Part shown: in pieces, positions 1 to 12,634 of the stretch | How the letters are laid out: each line of letters opens with the position of its first letter | How positions within the stretch are numbered: position 1 is the stretch's first letter | NCBI GenBank assembly: GCA_030068075.1 | Contig: CM057844.1 | Span: forward strand, 13,438,001-13,502,000 | Direction: 5' to 3' | DNA length: 64,000 bases | DNA from: Paguma larvata | Taxonomy: Eukaryota; Chordata; Mammalia; Carnivora; Viverridae | Translations under genes and position numbers: made by a program | Notes under the pieces: model-generated | The model's input: the letters and a program-made list of their open reading frames with translations, nothing else | The model's database searches: none | Told to the model about the DNA's origin: nothing

Positions 1-974
1 TACCAGGGATAATAAGTCTGTTGCCCCATAAAGAATTAACTTGTCTTTGAGTTCATGTTCTGCTAATTCATGATATTAAGGTTAGTATAGTTTCACTTAA
101 ACTGCTGAATGTATTGAATTCAGATCAGAATTCTTTCAAATCCCATTTTACTAGATTCCAGAATCACTTCAGAGTCCAGATTGACTGTCCTCATTTTTTG
201 CCCCACCCGGACTAATAAGCCAATCCTTTCTATAGTCACCAAAAAAGAATATATAAAGAAGTACAACAGGTCATAAAAGTTAGCACAATTAGATGGATAT
301 GTTGACATGTAAAAACAACTGGCAGGGTGATTAGTATAAATTTTAATAGCACAACTTTTGGAGGGGTTGCACAACTTTATCACAATCTCACTATTTGTGA
401 ACAATGTAGCCATTGCTGGTCTGTGGCAATGAAAAAGCTTCATAGCACCCAAACACCATCAGAGGTTCTATATTTACCTTACATCTGCCAATAACCCATG
501 TTCTCTCATTTTCTGTGTAAAAGAGCTCCATGTGGGCCAGATTTAATTTGATGCAGAAATACTATGTCACTTCCAATAAAAGCAAAAAGGAAAGAGAGAT
601 TCACACAATAACCTATCGAAGATGGCAGTTCATGCTGGTGTTTGGAATAGTTTGGAGGTATTGTTTTGTTTACTGAATAGTCAAGTTGAAAGGAAGGTGC
701 ACAAGCCTGATTAGAATGGCCTCTGCAGATCTGTTTTCCAAATAGAAAACATATGCCCCTTTGAGGAGAGCTCTTCATTCCCAGATACAAGTGAATTTGA
801 AAACAGTTTGACTCTGGGTAAGAAGAATATAATATAGCATCTTTCCTTACATGAGGTAGGTCCAGAGCAAACTTCTGATGACCAAAGTAAAATGCATACC
901 AATTGTGACCAAAGACTTTTTACCTAATGCACAAGCCAAGGAGAGCCTCAGACACCATTATATTCAATCCCCTG
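1..974. other. Gene-free, unassigned DNA
   Basis: I see no exon-like frame, RNA gene or repeat that I can name. The open frames are short (at most 110 codons), antisense to each other and of AT-rich composition. Confidence 0.5.
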
Positions 975-1105
975 TTGATTTCTCTAGGTGCAGATACTGA
1001 TGCCTAAGGAGATTATTTGATTAGACCTAAAACCACACAGCAAATCCATAGCCAACTTGGAGTCTCAATGCTGGTCTCTTGATTTACAATTTAGTCCTCA
1101 ATATT
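975..1105 (-). mobile_element. MIR SINE remnant
   Basis: Antisense MIR core. The segment moves from a degraded 'gatgaggaaactgaggc'-type block through 'aaccacacagcaaa' to 'ggtctcttgatt', the usual antisense MIR order. It is heavily diverged and the ends are approximate. Confidence 0.5.
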
Positions 1106-3484
1106 ATGTGATATCAACATCAGAATAAATTTCCAAAACTTCATTTGGAGTAAAAATTGGGGAAAACTTAACTGTAACAAGACTGGAAAGATAAAGAGAT
1201 AAGTCATTTCTCATTCAATCAGAGAAAATCCTATATGTGAGTCGAATTAATATTTTTTCTGTGATTCATATAAGACTCCAGGAGCAAATAAGATGAATTG
1301 TCTCTTATTTTCCAGTAGAGTATTTTCATTTTTTTCCATTTAGACACTTGGGAAGTAATATTAAAAAGTAACTGAATTATTTTGTTCTGGCTAAATGCAG
1401 GACTGTCATCTTACATAAATACATATTACCAAAAGAAAAACACACAAAATATTAACTTAATGATAAAATAGCTAGTCATGATCTCTTTTCTGTGTGCAGT
1501 CAACTTATACACATACATGTATTTATTCATGAATTGTGATTTTTTTGATGAAAAATAATGATTTGAAGTTGTTTAAATGTCCCAATTCTGAAATGAACAA
1601 ACTGTTCATGTCAGCTTTAAACATCAGAAATGCAAGTCTATTGCTTAAAACCCATCCTTTTGTAAGCACCTTCAAGCCTTGAAAAATCTGAATCTCTCTC
1701 TAGATGTAGAAGCTGTAAACATCCTAAGATTTTTTTTATTGTATCATTCCAAAAAAAAAAAAAAAAAGATCTGAGGAAAGGCAGACATTTAAAATAAAGC
1801 TCTGTTACTGGAAAACAGACAGTCTCCATCCTCATTCTGAGTAATGTCTGCCTCTGTTCAGTTAAACAACCCACGAAGAAAGTAATAGACAAAGACATGC
1901 CAGATGAAAAACATCACACTCCAAAACGATACCTAGTGAAGAAACCCAGCAATCACTTTGCCCACAGACTGACTTCTGAAAATATATTAGGAAATGGGGT
2001 ACTATTTTATCTAATTGTATTTGTTTTTCTCCATTTAAAATTTGCGTGATAGCCCATTTGTTTAATGAAGATTTTACCTTCATTAAAATTTTGTTTGCTT
2101 GGGTTTGGTCATGGACACCTCTGGGCTTTCCCGAGTTTAGATCCTGTAGAGATTAATGTTGACTCAAAAAGCAGCTTTCTTTAGCCCTACCTCTATTGGA
2201 TTCAGTCTTTGTCTTTGCTAGTACCCCCCTGGCCCATACTGATGATATCACTGTGAATCACTAAGAGGCCTGCATATACATGGCTCAGACATAATAATGA
2301 TGTTGCTCATGACAACACCATTGTTAATAACCTGACCACACAGCAATATGAAGCATCACCTGGCCCTGTATTTTAACAATTAAAGCTTTCATTCTTCATA
2401 AGCACATACCATCTAGGATTAGACCACACCTACTTTTGCTTTCTTTATCTTATCTCTATCTTTGTTATACATTCTTGGCCAATGTATAAGGAGTAAACCT
2501 TTTGGACATCTCATACCCTTTGGTTGACCTCTTCTGACTAAATGAACATGTCTAGGACAAACACAGCTTATGTTTGACACCATTTCCCCTCAAGGTATGA
2601 AGTTGTATCCAGATGATGAAAGAGAAACAAAAACTAACTTTCACAAAATTGTCTCTTGGAGATGTACTGAATTGCTCTGAGATTTATGTTTAATTTTACC
2701 TAATAATGATATTGATGCAATGTTTTCTTAAAAAGTTCCAAAGGAAGAATTGTTCTCTCAGATATCATTTCTACATTATTTGTATTTCCATGGATTTCCA
2801 AACTGGAAATGGCACTAGCATTTTCTAAAAGTCATAGAAGTGAACGCATGGAGGATGATGACTATGTAGAGTTTTTGCCAAGGCTTTAATGAAAGATTAT
2901 TGCATCTAATAAACAAAATATAAGAAATTAATCTTAAACCAGTATTTAAACACAAGTATCAACCTAAAGCTTAATAGCATTACAGTGGACTCTAAAGAGT
3001 CCCAAGACTTAGGCCAATGATCATATTATTTAAACTAGCAATTGAGGGACAGAGTTAAAGGTGAACACAGAGAAAATCAGAGGCTCAATATCTTTGAGAG
3101 TCAGCTGGCCTGTGTGTAGACAAAACTCTGTTGCTTGGCTTCAGATTATGGTCTTTGCTACCAGACAGAACTAACTATTCATCTACCAAGTCTAATTTGA
3201 AATCAATAGATAATGTCTATAATCAATAAACTAATTTCAGTATACATATATTTTAAAACATATACTTGAAAATGGCACTGTAAGGAGTGGGAAACTGGTA
3301 TTTTTCTTTATTAACTATTTAAAAAATGTTTTAATTTGTGTACATATATTGCCTTAATTAAAATATAAAGTGAAAAATTAAATTATGTATTGAAAACAAA
3401 CACATGCTTGAAGGAAATGAATGGGACGATGTGAAACATTTAGTATAAACAATTCCTTAGCACAATTAGATGAGAGAAACCCTT
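1106..3484. other. Gene-free DNA, mostly unassigned
   Basis: No gene or confidently named repeat. It holds an uninterrupted run of 17 A at 1751-1767 and otherwise AT-rich, apparently old sequence. Short frames at 1638-2083 (minus strand) have no recognisable domain. Confidence 0.45.
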
Positions 3485-4815
3485 CATTCTTTCTCACATT
3501 CATCAAACAATTAAGGAGCAATTACTATGTATCCTGTTTGGACTAGAAGCTGTGAGAATACACAGATGAGTTTGTCATAGTCTTTCCTCTCAAAGACCTC
3601 GCAATCAAGTGTGAAAAGAAGGATACATAATTATAACATAAAAAATTAAAATTTTGTGTGACAACTTATTTAAAAAATTAGACTGTAGAGGAAAGACCCA
3701 TTGATATTTCTTGTCAAAATCAAGACAAACTTCACAAAGAAACTAATCATGTGGATTCGTTCTTTAACCATAACAGTAACTAATATGTTATGTCCTATGT
3801 GACAGGGCTAGAATTTAGATTAGTAGAGAAGAGAAGGAGGTATTTCAAACTGGGAGAGAAGCATGAAGGAAGGTGAGAATGTGTGCAAACTCATGACACT
3901 GCATGTATGGGAGGGGAAACCACAAGGCAAAAAAAATTAGGAGTATAATCAATGGGAGAGGATTTAAAATGCCATACAATGACGCTTATTCTTTATGTTT
4001 AATGATTTTCTGAAAGGGAAATGATACTTGCCAACTCTGATGAGCCCATGAAGAAGGGACTAGAGACTGAGAACCTGGAAGTATCAATAGGGAAGCTACT
4101 ACAATAGTAACTGGGAGCACAGGGACATGAACCAGGGCACTGGCAATGGGATGAAAGGAAAGAAATGCATTAAGTGGCAGTGTGTGGCAGTGGAAAAATC
4201 AATTAAATTTAGCAACCAATGAAATGCAAGAGGTAAAAATAAGGAATCAAATCTATGTTTTTGGTTTAGACAGTTGAATTAATGGTGGTATCAGTAACTA
4301 GGGCAGAAAACACAGAGATAAGGGATCATGGAAGGACTATAATTGATTCCATTCAGGACATCTGAGTGGCAGACACTATCAAAACAAGCGATGTGAAGGC
4401 TAACATTGACAAGTGGCAAATATTCCTGTTTATATAGAACAAAAACTTGAATCATGGGCATTTATTAAAATCTTAATAAATATGTAAGGTATTGAGAAAG
4501 GTCCTGTGGGTGGGAAAAACAGCTTATAGTGTAGACTCTGCTCATAGGTGCTTGATGATGTAGGAAAAAGATAATATAAATCATGAAAATACAACTAATA
4601 ATTATTCAGAGAAAATTTTATGAGAGAGATAGGAAAAAAAAACTAGGCCTTGATAGATGGATAAGGTAGAGCAAAGGGGAAAAGAGGCCTGGGGTCTCAT
4701 GTAAAAGCACTGAGGGGCTTCTGAGAAAAAGACTTTGGTGAGACCAAGAATGGTGGACTACTGGAAGCATGTGAAAAAGGAGAAGGAATGAGAATGGGCT
4801 GGTATGTTGGAGTTA
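3485..4815 (-). mobile_element. Ancient LINE-2 (L2) fragments, antisense
   Basis: Near 3500 the sequence reads as the reverse complement of the L2 3' end ('cattcatcaaacaattaaggagc', a decayed version of the ATTCAACAAATATTTATTGAGC-like end). It is followed by the purine-rich text typical of antisense L2 ORF2, such as 'gggagaggatttaaaatg' and 'gaagctactacaatagtaa'. The part from about 4450 to 4815 repeats the same kind of text and may be a second fragment. Divergence is high. The assignment rests on segment order and motif similarity, not on an alignment. Confidence 0.5.
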
Positions 4816-4831
4816 GCTTTTAAATATTTTT

Positions 4832-5044
4832 TTAAATGTTTATTCATACTTATTTTGAGAGAGAGAGAGAGAGAGAGGAAATGGGTTGTGGGACAGAGAG
4901 AGGGAGAGAGAGAATCCCAAGCAGGCTCCACACTGTCAGTACAGAGTCCGATGCAGGGCTCAATCTCATGTACCATGAGATCATGACCTGAGCTGAAATC
5001 AAGAGTCAGATGCTTAACTAACTATGCACTCAGGCATCCCATAT
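4832..5044 (-). mobile_element. CAN-SINE (tRNA-Lys type), antisense
   Basis: Antisense felid SINE. It has a T-rich tail on the left, a (GA)n block at 4857-4877, then the reverse complement of the tRNA-like head ('gatcatgacctgagctgaa', 'gcttaac', 'caggcatccca'). Near-identical flanks, TTTTAAATATTTTT at 4818-4831 and TTTTGAATATTTTT at 5044-5057, look like a target-site duplication with one mismatch. Confidence 0.9.
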
Positions 5045-5339
5045 TTTGAATATTTTTAATATCAAGCAAGTTGCCTAAATGTGGGAGAGGCAACAAAATA
5101 GTACTTTTGGAAGATTTTCTAACAATTAAGTAAAATGAACACAGTATTGCTGGTCTGATGTTTTGAAATATGCTTACATTGCTTCTTTTCTTCATTCTTG
5201 CAAAAAATGTTTCATGAGTGGCTATTATGTATGATCTCTTATGGATGAGCACAAAACTGGATCAGAACTGAACAACCTCTTCCAGGATTTAACATTTGAA
5301 TGAAACATAGTGTTGAATTGTGGGAATAGAAGTATGGAA

Positions 5340-5440
5340 TGAGTATTTGTATTTAGGCTTTGTCACTTAATACTGCATAACTTTGGGCAAGTCACCAATT
5401 TGCCTAAATATGTTTACCATTGTTACTTTATATGCTTTTG
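5340..5440 (+). mobile_element. MIR SINE remnant
   Basis: Sense MIR core: 'ctttgtcacttaatac', then 'taactttgggcaagtcacc', then a decayed 'cctcatctgtaaaatg'-type block. Ends are approximate. Confidence 0.6.
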
Positions 5441-5529
5441 TTTTGATGTTAGGCATTCTTAATAGTATCTTTTTTTTATGTTCTTTGCCTTTTACCTTCT
5501 CTCTTTCCTACTTGCTTGTCACAAAGTTA

Positions 5530-6190
5530 GAGTTTTTATTATAAAAAATTTGGATCATATTGACAGATTTTTATACAACTTGCTTTCCTCTAGGGAAAAA
5601 TTTTTTGAAAGCTATCTAATGTAAAACTAATTCATATCTTAAGACTTTTTTCCTAATACTGGATGCATTTATTCAATATTCTGTTATACCTTCATCTTTT
5701 TTCAGGTTTTCACCTTATAACAAAACTGCATAAAATATCCTTGCATGCTTCCTTCTGTGGGAAAGATCTTTACAACTAGGAATGCTGGGCATATGTATAT
5801 TTAATTTCATTAGGTTTTGCCAATCTGCTTTCCAAAAAGCTTGTAACAATTTATAGGTGTATATAAGAGCAATGGTTCTCAAGGTTCATGTTCATAATTT
5901 CCTGGAAAATTTGGTAAAAACACAGCTATCTGGGTCTCACCTCTAGTGACGTGACCACCTATATTCAGTGATCGTGTTATTTTTAATTGTTGACAGTATA
6001 AGAAATAGAAAATAATATCTTCTTATACTTGAAATTGCATTGTAATGACACTAATAAGTGTGAGCATCTTTTCAAACATTTGTTGGCCATTTGTATTCAC
6101 TTTTCTTATGTTGTTTCCAATGTCCTTTGTCTGCCTTTTTCCTATTAAATTGCTTACTTTTTCCTGAAGTTATGTCTCACAGATCATTAG
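5530..6190 (-). mobile_element. Ancient L1 (L1M-type) ORF2/3' region, antisense
   Basis: It reads as antisense old L1: 'aacaaaactgcataaaatat', 'aatgctgggcatatgtatat', 'tgccaatctgctttccaaaa', and then, after an interruption at about 5868-5990, 'gtgagcatcttttcaaac' and 'tttgttggccatttgtatt'. The pieces on both sides of the interruption are collinear in the L1, so the middle was inserted later. Confidence 0.6.
5868..5990. mobile_element. MER5-like hAT DNA transposon fragment in L1M
   Basis: The start 'gcaatggttctcaaggttca' matches the MER5 terminal sequence, and the body 'ggtaaaaacacagctatctg' followed by 'gtctcacctctagtgac' resembles MER5 internal text. It interrupts an old antisense L1. Confidence 0.5.
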
Positions 6191-7334
6191 CTATTTTCCC
6201 AATCTCCTAATGTGCCCAATCATTTGGAGGGCCTTAATTGTCTTTTCCCTTTTTGTTAACCCAAGACTTGAGGGAGATGTAGATTCAAAGCTCCTTTCTA
6301 TAAGAGGAATGGGTAAGCACCACTTCAAAGTAGAAATTCAGCATTCTTAAACAGTATGACTGAAGTATATTTTCCCATGTGCCTTGCCTTGTCACCTCAA
6401 AAAGGGAAAATAGCTAAGATCTATCTGCAGATCTTCCATCTTATATTCAAACTTAAGTGATGAAATAAGGCATTTCTCTGTTTATTAGATGCAGTTAAAA
6501 TATCCGTGACAGGCGAAAATCTTTTATAGGTTTCCTGATTCATGTCAAGAGAAATTCTTTAATAAGGACTCAACAATTCAAGCAGCTCCTATCACAGACT
6601 AACTTCTATCACTTTGGAGAAGGTACATTTTCTTAGATACTTTTAGTAATTATAGTATGTAGGACAATATTTTGAGCTTAGTACCTGCTCACTCAATGAC
6701 CGTATGTTGTATTATCTATCTTTATAACTAACTTTATACACATACACATCTTTGTAACTTCATACACATACACGGGCTTAACCTAGCCCAGAGCATGTTA
6801 AGTCTTTGCTCCTATAAAATGGGGTTTACTATTTTTGTATTTTAAAATTGGACAGTATTTCCTTCATACCACATCATCCATCAAAGATAACTCTCCAATA
6901 TGAAGGCTGTTTCCCCAAATCATCATTTCAAACAAAGAACCTTCTGGGAAAAATCAAAGCAGGGTGTCTGGAAACGGAGTTTTAAACCTCTAAAGTGATT
7001 CAGACTGTGTTTTGTCCTCAGGGATATACTGGGACACAGTTGGAGGCTTTTATTGTCTCAGTCATAATTCCCACCCCCGAGGTTGACCATCCCTGAATTG
7101 TGGCTCCATATTATGACGAGGGCATAACCCAAGTTTAGGAGCTGCCAGCAGTTTGTGGCACAAATGTCTGGTCACCAAGGGCAGAAATCCCCAGCCATCT
7201 GGGGGCTTGTGGTTCAATGGGGTATATACTTGCCAATACTTCTCTAAAGTGATTTTTACTTTGAACAACTGGTTGAGTACAATCAGTATGCTACTGGTAT
7301 AGAAGTAGGAGTGTTCGTTTTGTTATTTGCTTTG
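6191..7334. other. Gene-free, unassigned DNA
   Basis: No gene, young repeat or RNA gene seen. The part around 7020-7260 is less AT-rich than its surroundings and carries a 68-codon minus-strand frame, but no recognised domain or splice-flanked exon structure. Confidence 0.4.
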
Positions 7335-7858
7335 TTTTTAGTCTGGGAATAAATTCAGGGCCACACAGTCTACAGTTTGCAAGACTAAATGCTTGCAGGT
7401 AGGTTGTAATACATTGCAAAAATGGCCAAGATACTTTGCAATTTCTCCCATCAAGAGATAGAGTCTTATGACCTCACTGTTTGAAACTGAGTTGGTCTCT
7501 GTTACTTGCTTAGGATGATACAATAAAAGTAAAGTGATGTATGAATTACAAGCCTAGGGCACAAGAGGCTTTGCAGCTTCTGTTCTTGTGCCCTTAAAAC
7601 CCAGAAGCTTCCATGGGAAAAAGCTCAAGTTAGCCTGCTGGATGATGAGTTGGCCCAGAAATATGTGCTGCCCAGGTGACTGCCTGCCAACCCCAGAAAC
7701 AGAGCTACCTTGCTAAATGGCAATTGACCACAGATGGGTATGTAGGACTAAGCCCATCAACTTACTGACCCTAAAATGTCAAACTGAGTAATTATTTGTG
7801 CTTTTAAGCTATTATGTTTTGCGGTTGTTTGTTACCTGACAAAAGCTAACTAATACAC
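7335..7858 (+). mobile_element. MLT1-type (ERVL-MaLR) solo LTR
   Basis: Sense-strand LTR text in the MLT1 order: 'cccatcaagagatagagtct', 'acttgcttaggatgatacaa', 'caagcctagggcacaagag', 'tagcctgctggatgatgag' and a 3' end with 'tttaagctattatgttt', 'tttgttacctgac' and 'aactaatacaca'. No internal retroviral region follows, so it is a solo LTR. The 5' boundary is uncertain by tens of bases. It is non-coding. Confidence 0.65.
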
Positions 7859-8034
7859 AGGTACATACATTCATACATATAAACAGGGTAGTAAGGGGTG
7901 GCGAGGACTGTGGTAAACTGTGATAATACAGGTCTGTCTAAAGGAATTCAAATACAGATTTTTTAAAACTCTGCTTGCCATAGGAAACATATCTGGAAGC
8001 TGCCTGCCAACCAAGAGTGTTTGCCTTCTGAGCT

Positions 8035-8160
8035 AGCCAATTTCCTTATTCTTACAAATGAGAAAATTGGTCCAGAAAGTGACTTACTCAAATTGCTATG
8101 ACTAGTTTATGCCAGAACAGAAATAAGAGTCCAGGTCTTATGGTATCCTATGTAGAACGT
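8035..8160 (-). mobile_element. MIR SINE remnant
   Basis: Antisense MIR: 'cttacaaatgagaaaattgg', 'ccagaaagtgacttactcaa' and 'aagagtccaggtcttatgg' appear in the expected order. Old and diverged. Confidence 0.6.
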
Positions 8161-9942
8161 TTTCTTTAACAAAAGCCTGGCTTTTTCTATCTGAAACAGG
8201 CATAACTTGAAGATAAGAAAGGACAGCATAGAACTAAGACTGTTCAACTCTTTATAAAGGGGTCTTTAAATTTTCTTTTAAGGATATTGTTTCAATGAGA
8301 AAAAATGGACCCTGTAACTTAATTTTAAGAAAAAATATTCTTAGAAATATTTATTGAGCTTAAAATTTTCTGTACAATGAACACATCACCTCACTAATTA
8401 TGTTTTCTTATGTTCTGGAAACCAGAATAACAAAGTTCTCAAATCTTAAAATGGAGGGAAAATGGTCCTATTACATAACTCTTTGAGAAACTAACTCTGG
8501 TCAGGTTACGCAAGAGGATAATAAAACCCATACTGCATGTCCTCTGAACACATAATACCGCCTTTTTGTAGATGTGCAAATTACTACCCTTAAAATGAGT
8601 TTCACCATTGATGACATAAATCATATTCTAAAGGGTAAACAGATGTTTAAACAGGTATCTGGCACCTGACTATTAAAAAAGTGAGTTAGAGAGTCAATTT
8701 TCATCCAGTTCCCTTTCTATGAAGTTATCATAAATCAAATTATTTCTCACATTGTATGTTTATTTGGTATTTCTTCACAAAATTTACCCTTTACCCTTGA
8801 TGAAAAGCCTCTCTTGCAGAAAGCCACCAAATAAGAGTTAAGAAATATAGAGTTAAATTTAAACTGTCTCTTTTCCCATCTGTGTTTTGCCCATCCTGAA
8901 AAGGTAATGTTATTCTCAGTAAAGCCCAAGAGTGAAAACATTTAAATTAAATTTTAAAAACCAACATGGTGTTGGCATCCTTCTGTGTATTTAACATCTG
9001 CGCATTGTGAAGATATTTTTAAAATGTCTTTTGGAATGTGTATGTAAGCAAGTACACCTAAGTTCACAATGGAGACATGGGAAGCTCTGTGAAGGAAAAT
9101 GGGGTGGGAGGCGTGAAGCAGAGAAAAAGAGCACAACCCAATTCCCATTACTTAATAGAACACATTGTGAGGCCAGAGTCTTGTGGGAGCCAATCACCAG
9201 CTGACAAAATTAGATTCTGAATCATGCTTTGTAATTCTTTCTAATGCCAGCCAGAGATGAGAGCCTTCCCTGGGAACTGGTTCCTCCCAGGACCTACCCC
9301 CCACCCAGTATTCCTTATCAGCCCCTAGCCAGCTGCCAGCTCTTAAGGTTGCTAGACAGAGGATTTAATTCTCAATGTTGTACATTAATATTCAAATTCC
9401 CTCTTATCCATAGACTGTGACTTAAGTATGAACTTTTTTTTCCGTCTCCACCCTCTTTTCCTGCATGAATTTCCTTTCATAGATTTTACCCAGAAACCTT
9501 TGAATTGAATGGACATAGAAAGGAGAGTCATTTACAAAATTTGTACTGAGTCTGTTCTTCTGCATTATAGGCATATTCCCAGAGCAATGCTTATTTCTCA
9601 ATTACAAAATCTAATCTTATTCAATATCCTTTAAAACACGTCTCTACTCCCAAATCTTCTTTACCCCTCTAGCAAGCGTTTACTGATGTCTAAAGTTGTT
9701 GGCAAGTAAATTGGAATTATTACAGTGGAAAATAGAGTTATCAAAATGTAGCCAGATATCTCATATTGCTTTGGATTGCCCTGGTTTTCACATGAAGGCC
9801 TTAAGAATATGCAATTAAGGCAAAACTTCTCGAATGAACTCAACAACAAAAATACACCTGCCAGTTTATGAAGAATCACAAAACTGAAAAATCTGCATTG
9901 TGAAAGATATGAAGATATGTACTACTTTGTGTCAGAAAGTAA
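8161..9942. other. Gene-free, unassigned DNA
   Basis: Short overlapping open frames lie on both strands around 8950-9200, with no recognisable domain. No young repeat is seen. Confidence 0.4.
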
Positions 9943-10210
9943 TTTTTTTTAGTTTTTTTTTATTATTTAGATTTTAGTTAGTTAACATATAGTGCAGTAC
10001 GGGTTTCAGGAGTAGAATTCAGTGATTCCTCACTTAGTTACAACTCCCAGTGCTCATCATAACAAGTACCCTCCTTAATACCCATCGCCCATCTAGCCCG
10101 TTTTCTACCACTTCTCTCCATCAATCCTCAGTTTCTCTATCTTTAAGAGTCTCTTGTGATCTATTTCTCTCTCTTATCTACACCACCCTTCCCATATGTC
10201 ATTTAATGAT
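9943..10210 (-). mobile_element. Carnivore L1 3' end, antisense, 5'-truncated
   Basis: Antisense L1 3' UTR. It starts with a T-rich tail (9943-9965) and continues 'gttaacatatagtgcagta', 'gtttcaggagtagaattcag', 'cagtgctcatcataacaagt' and 'tctttaagagtctcttgtg'. The wording differs from the young felid L1 copies elsewhere here, so this is an older carnivore subfamily. Confidence 0.75.
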
Positions 10211-10324
10211 AAATATTTATCAGCGGCAAACTGCATAAAGCACTTTAAAGGATACAGGAGGATGCCTATTTTCATGGATTTTTTTTATTATAGGGAATCA
10301 GGTAAATCTTTTCCAAATTCTCAC

Positions 10325-10445
10325 CTAAACCATCCACTAATTTTATGATTTTAGCTAAGTTATTTAAACCTAAGCTTCAGTTCCCTCATCTGTAAAACAA
10401 CCACCTCAAATAGTCATTGTTAGTCTTAAATAAACCCATATATGT
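10325..10445 (+). mobile_element. MIR SINE remnant
   Basis: Sense MIR core and 3' part: 'agctaagttatttaaaccta', 'agcttcagttccctcatctg' and 'taaaacaacc'. Confidence 0.6.
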
Positions 10446-11638
10446 ACACCAGTTTTGACACACTTCCCCAAACAAAGTAAGCAATAATTAAATGTTATAT
10501 AATATTGTTAGCTATTCTGATGAGGAAAACAAACATCTTTCAGAAAACTAACAATTTCAGATCAGATGCTGGAGCCCAGTCAGATTTTAGAAGCATTTTA
10601 AAGCCAATGGGGTCAATCATCAATATATCCTTAGATGTCTTTTAGATATATACCCCTTTCCTTGTTTGAGAAATGTAACTCAGGTAACATGCCCTCAGGT
10701 TTATGGAAATTGACAGACATGGCCTATTGCAGAGACAAGCTTATTCTCAACTACCTATATTTTAGCAAAACTCACCTGAATGTGTGCCATAGACTCAAGG
10801 CTCCACTTTCTCTCATGTTAATATGATAAAATAAATCAAGCAAGAATGATGACTGGGACCAATGGGTTTTTTACTATCCCTTTTAAGAAACAGAGTACAT
10901 CTTAAATATCCTCCAGGCTGTTATGCCTCAATTCTAAGTACAGAATAATGGCAGGAAATTTAGACACCTATATGATTTTAAGGGAAGAATTGGGTACCCC
11001 TGAAACCATCCTGAAGGGTAGACATCCAGTCATCCATTCCACTTGTATAAAGTACAACTGACATTTCATTTTTAAAAATAGAAGCTAATACAGAAACCTA
11101 ATGGTCTAAAACCAGAATAGATATGATTATCTCACTTTTCTTAAGGATAATCCTTCCCTAACTTGGTGGGCAATGAGGACTAAAGATCACCCGATAGCTA
11201 ATCAAAGCAACATTTGAGAAAATTAACTAAAGCAACAGAGTTGCAGCAACACTTGAGGAAAAATAACTAATTTTCCTTTGTTATCATTACATCACAAAAC
11301 GTGCCCAGATACGGTTTTTCTATTTTTTAATGGTAGCAGTATATGAAAATTTTCAATGAATTTATGTGGCTTGAAATACTTAGTATTATATGAAAGTTAA
11401 CCTGGGTAAAATGTCATATTCTACATTAAAGCTTATGGTTTAATAATTACCTTTGGTAACAGCATTAGAAACAAAATATATTTGCTTCTTGTCATTCATT
11501 TAACCAAAAGATGACATGTGATCTTTAGGCTCCTTCAAACTTGCAGGCTACACTATACTCTTCCTTAAATCCAATTATTGATCTATTTCCATGCCTGCAC
11601 CTACACAATTGAATGTGGCTGCAGAAAAACACATGCCT
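10446..11638. other. Gene-free, unassigned DNA
   Basis: AT-rich sequence without recognisable repeats or exons. Open frames are under 80 codons. Confidence 0.4.
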
Positions 11639-12534
11639 GTGATAACTCTTTTTTTTTTATTTATTTTTTTAATTTTTTTTCATTTATAATAGTTTATTTT
11701 CAAATTGGTTTACATAAAACACCCAGTGTTCATCCCAACATGTGCCCTTTTTTAATGCCCATCACCCCCTCTCCCCCCCCATCCCCCTCACCCTCAGTTA
11801 GTTCTTAGTCTTTGAGAGTCTCTTATGTTTTATCTCCCTCCCTCTCTGTGTCATTTTTTTTTTCTTTCCCCTCTTCCCCTCCCCCTGGTTTTGGCTTAGT
11901 CTCACAAAGTCCACCTATTCGTGGAAACATATGGTATCTGTCTTTTTCTGATTGACTTATTTCACTTAACATAATGCCCTCCAGTTCCATCCATGTTGCT
12001 ACACATGGCCAGATTTCATTTTTTCTCATTGCCACATAGTAGTCCATTGTATATATGTACCACATCTTCTTTATCCACTTGTCAGTTGATGGGCACTTGG
12101 TCTCTTTCCATGATTTGGCTATTGTCGAAAGTGCTGCTATGAACATTGGGGTACACGTGCTCCTATGCATCAGCATTCCTGTGTCTCTTGGGTAGATTCC
12201 TAGCAGTGCTATTGCTGGATCATAGGGTAGCTCTGTTTTCATTTTTTTGAGGAACCTCCACACCGTTTTCCAGAGTGGCGGAAGATATGAATAGACACTT
12301 CTCCAAAGAGGACATTCAGATGGCCAATAGACACTTGAAACGATGTTCAATGTCACTCATCATCAGGGAAATACAAATCAAAACCACACTGCGATACCAC
12401 CTCACACCAGTCAGAGTGGCTAAAATGAACAAATCAGGAAACTATAGATGCTGGTGAGGATGTGGAGAAGTAGGCACCCTCCTACACTGTTGGTGGGAAT
12501 GCAAACTGGTGCAGCCACTGTGATAACTCTTTTT
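11639..12534 (-). mobile_element. Young felid L1 3' fragment with 5' inversion
   Basis: The left part (about 11654-12280) is antisense L1: a T-rich tail, the C-rich complement of the G-rich 3' UTR, then the ORF2 C-terminal region. At about 12275-12281 the strand flips, and 12281-12519 is sense L1 ORF2, the stretch just upstream in the element (matching about 24180-24418 of the full-length L1). Identical flanks, GTGATAACTCTTTTT at 11639-11653 and 12520-12534, are target-site duplications, and the site reads TTTT/AA, the L1 endonuclease preference. The structure is the classic product of twin priming. Open frames spanning the flip are by-products, not genes. Confidence 0.93.
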
Positions 12535-12634
12535 AATTTAATGATGAGTAACTTTATGTGGTGCCTCAATGATGTCTGGTAAACACACTGTATTTCTCTA
12601 GTCGATTCATTGTCCCACGCTTTAAAGAACTATT

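Noticed and set aside
7062..7268. 68-codon minus-strand frame in a GC-richer patch, possible processed pseudogene
   Set aside because: No recognised protein, no poly(A) tail and no flanking duplication found.
11823..12356. 177-codon minus-strand frame spanning the L1 inversion point, a possible chimeric gene
   Set aside because: It opens at GTG rather than ATG, is made of L1 ORF2 tail plus reversed L1 sequence, and arises from twin priming.
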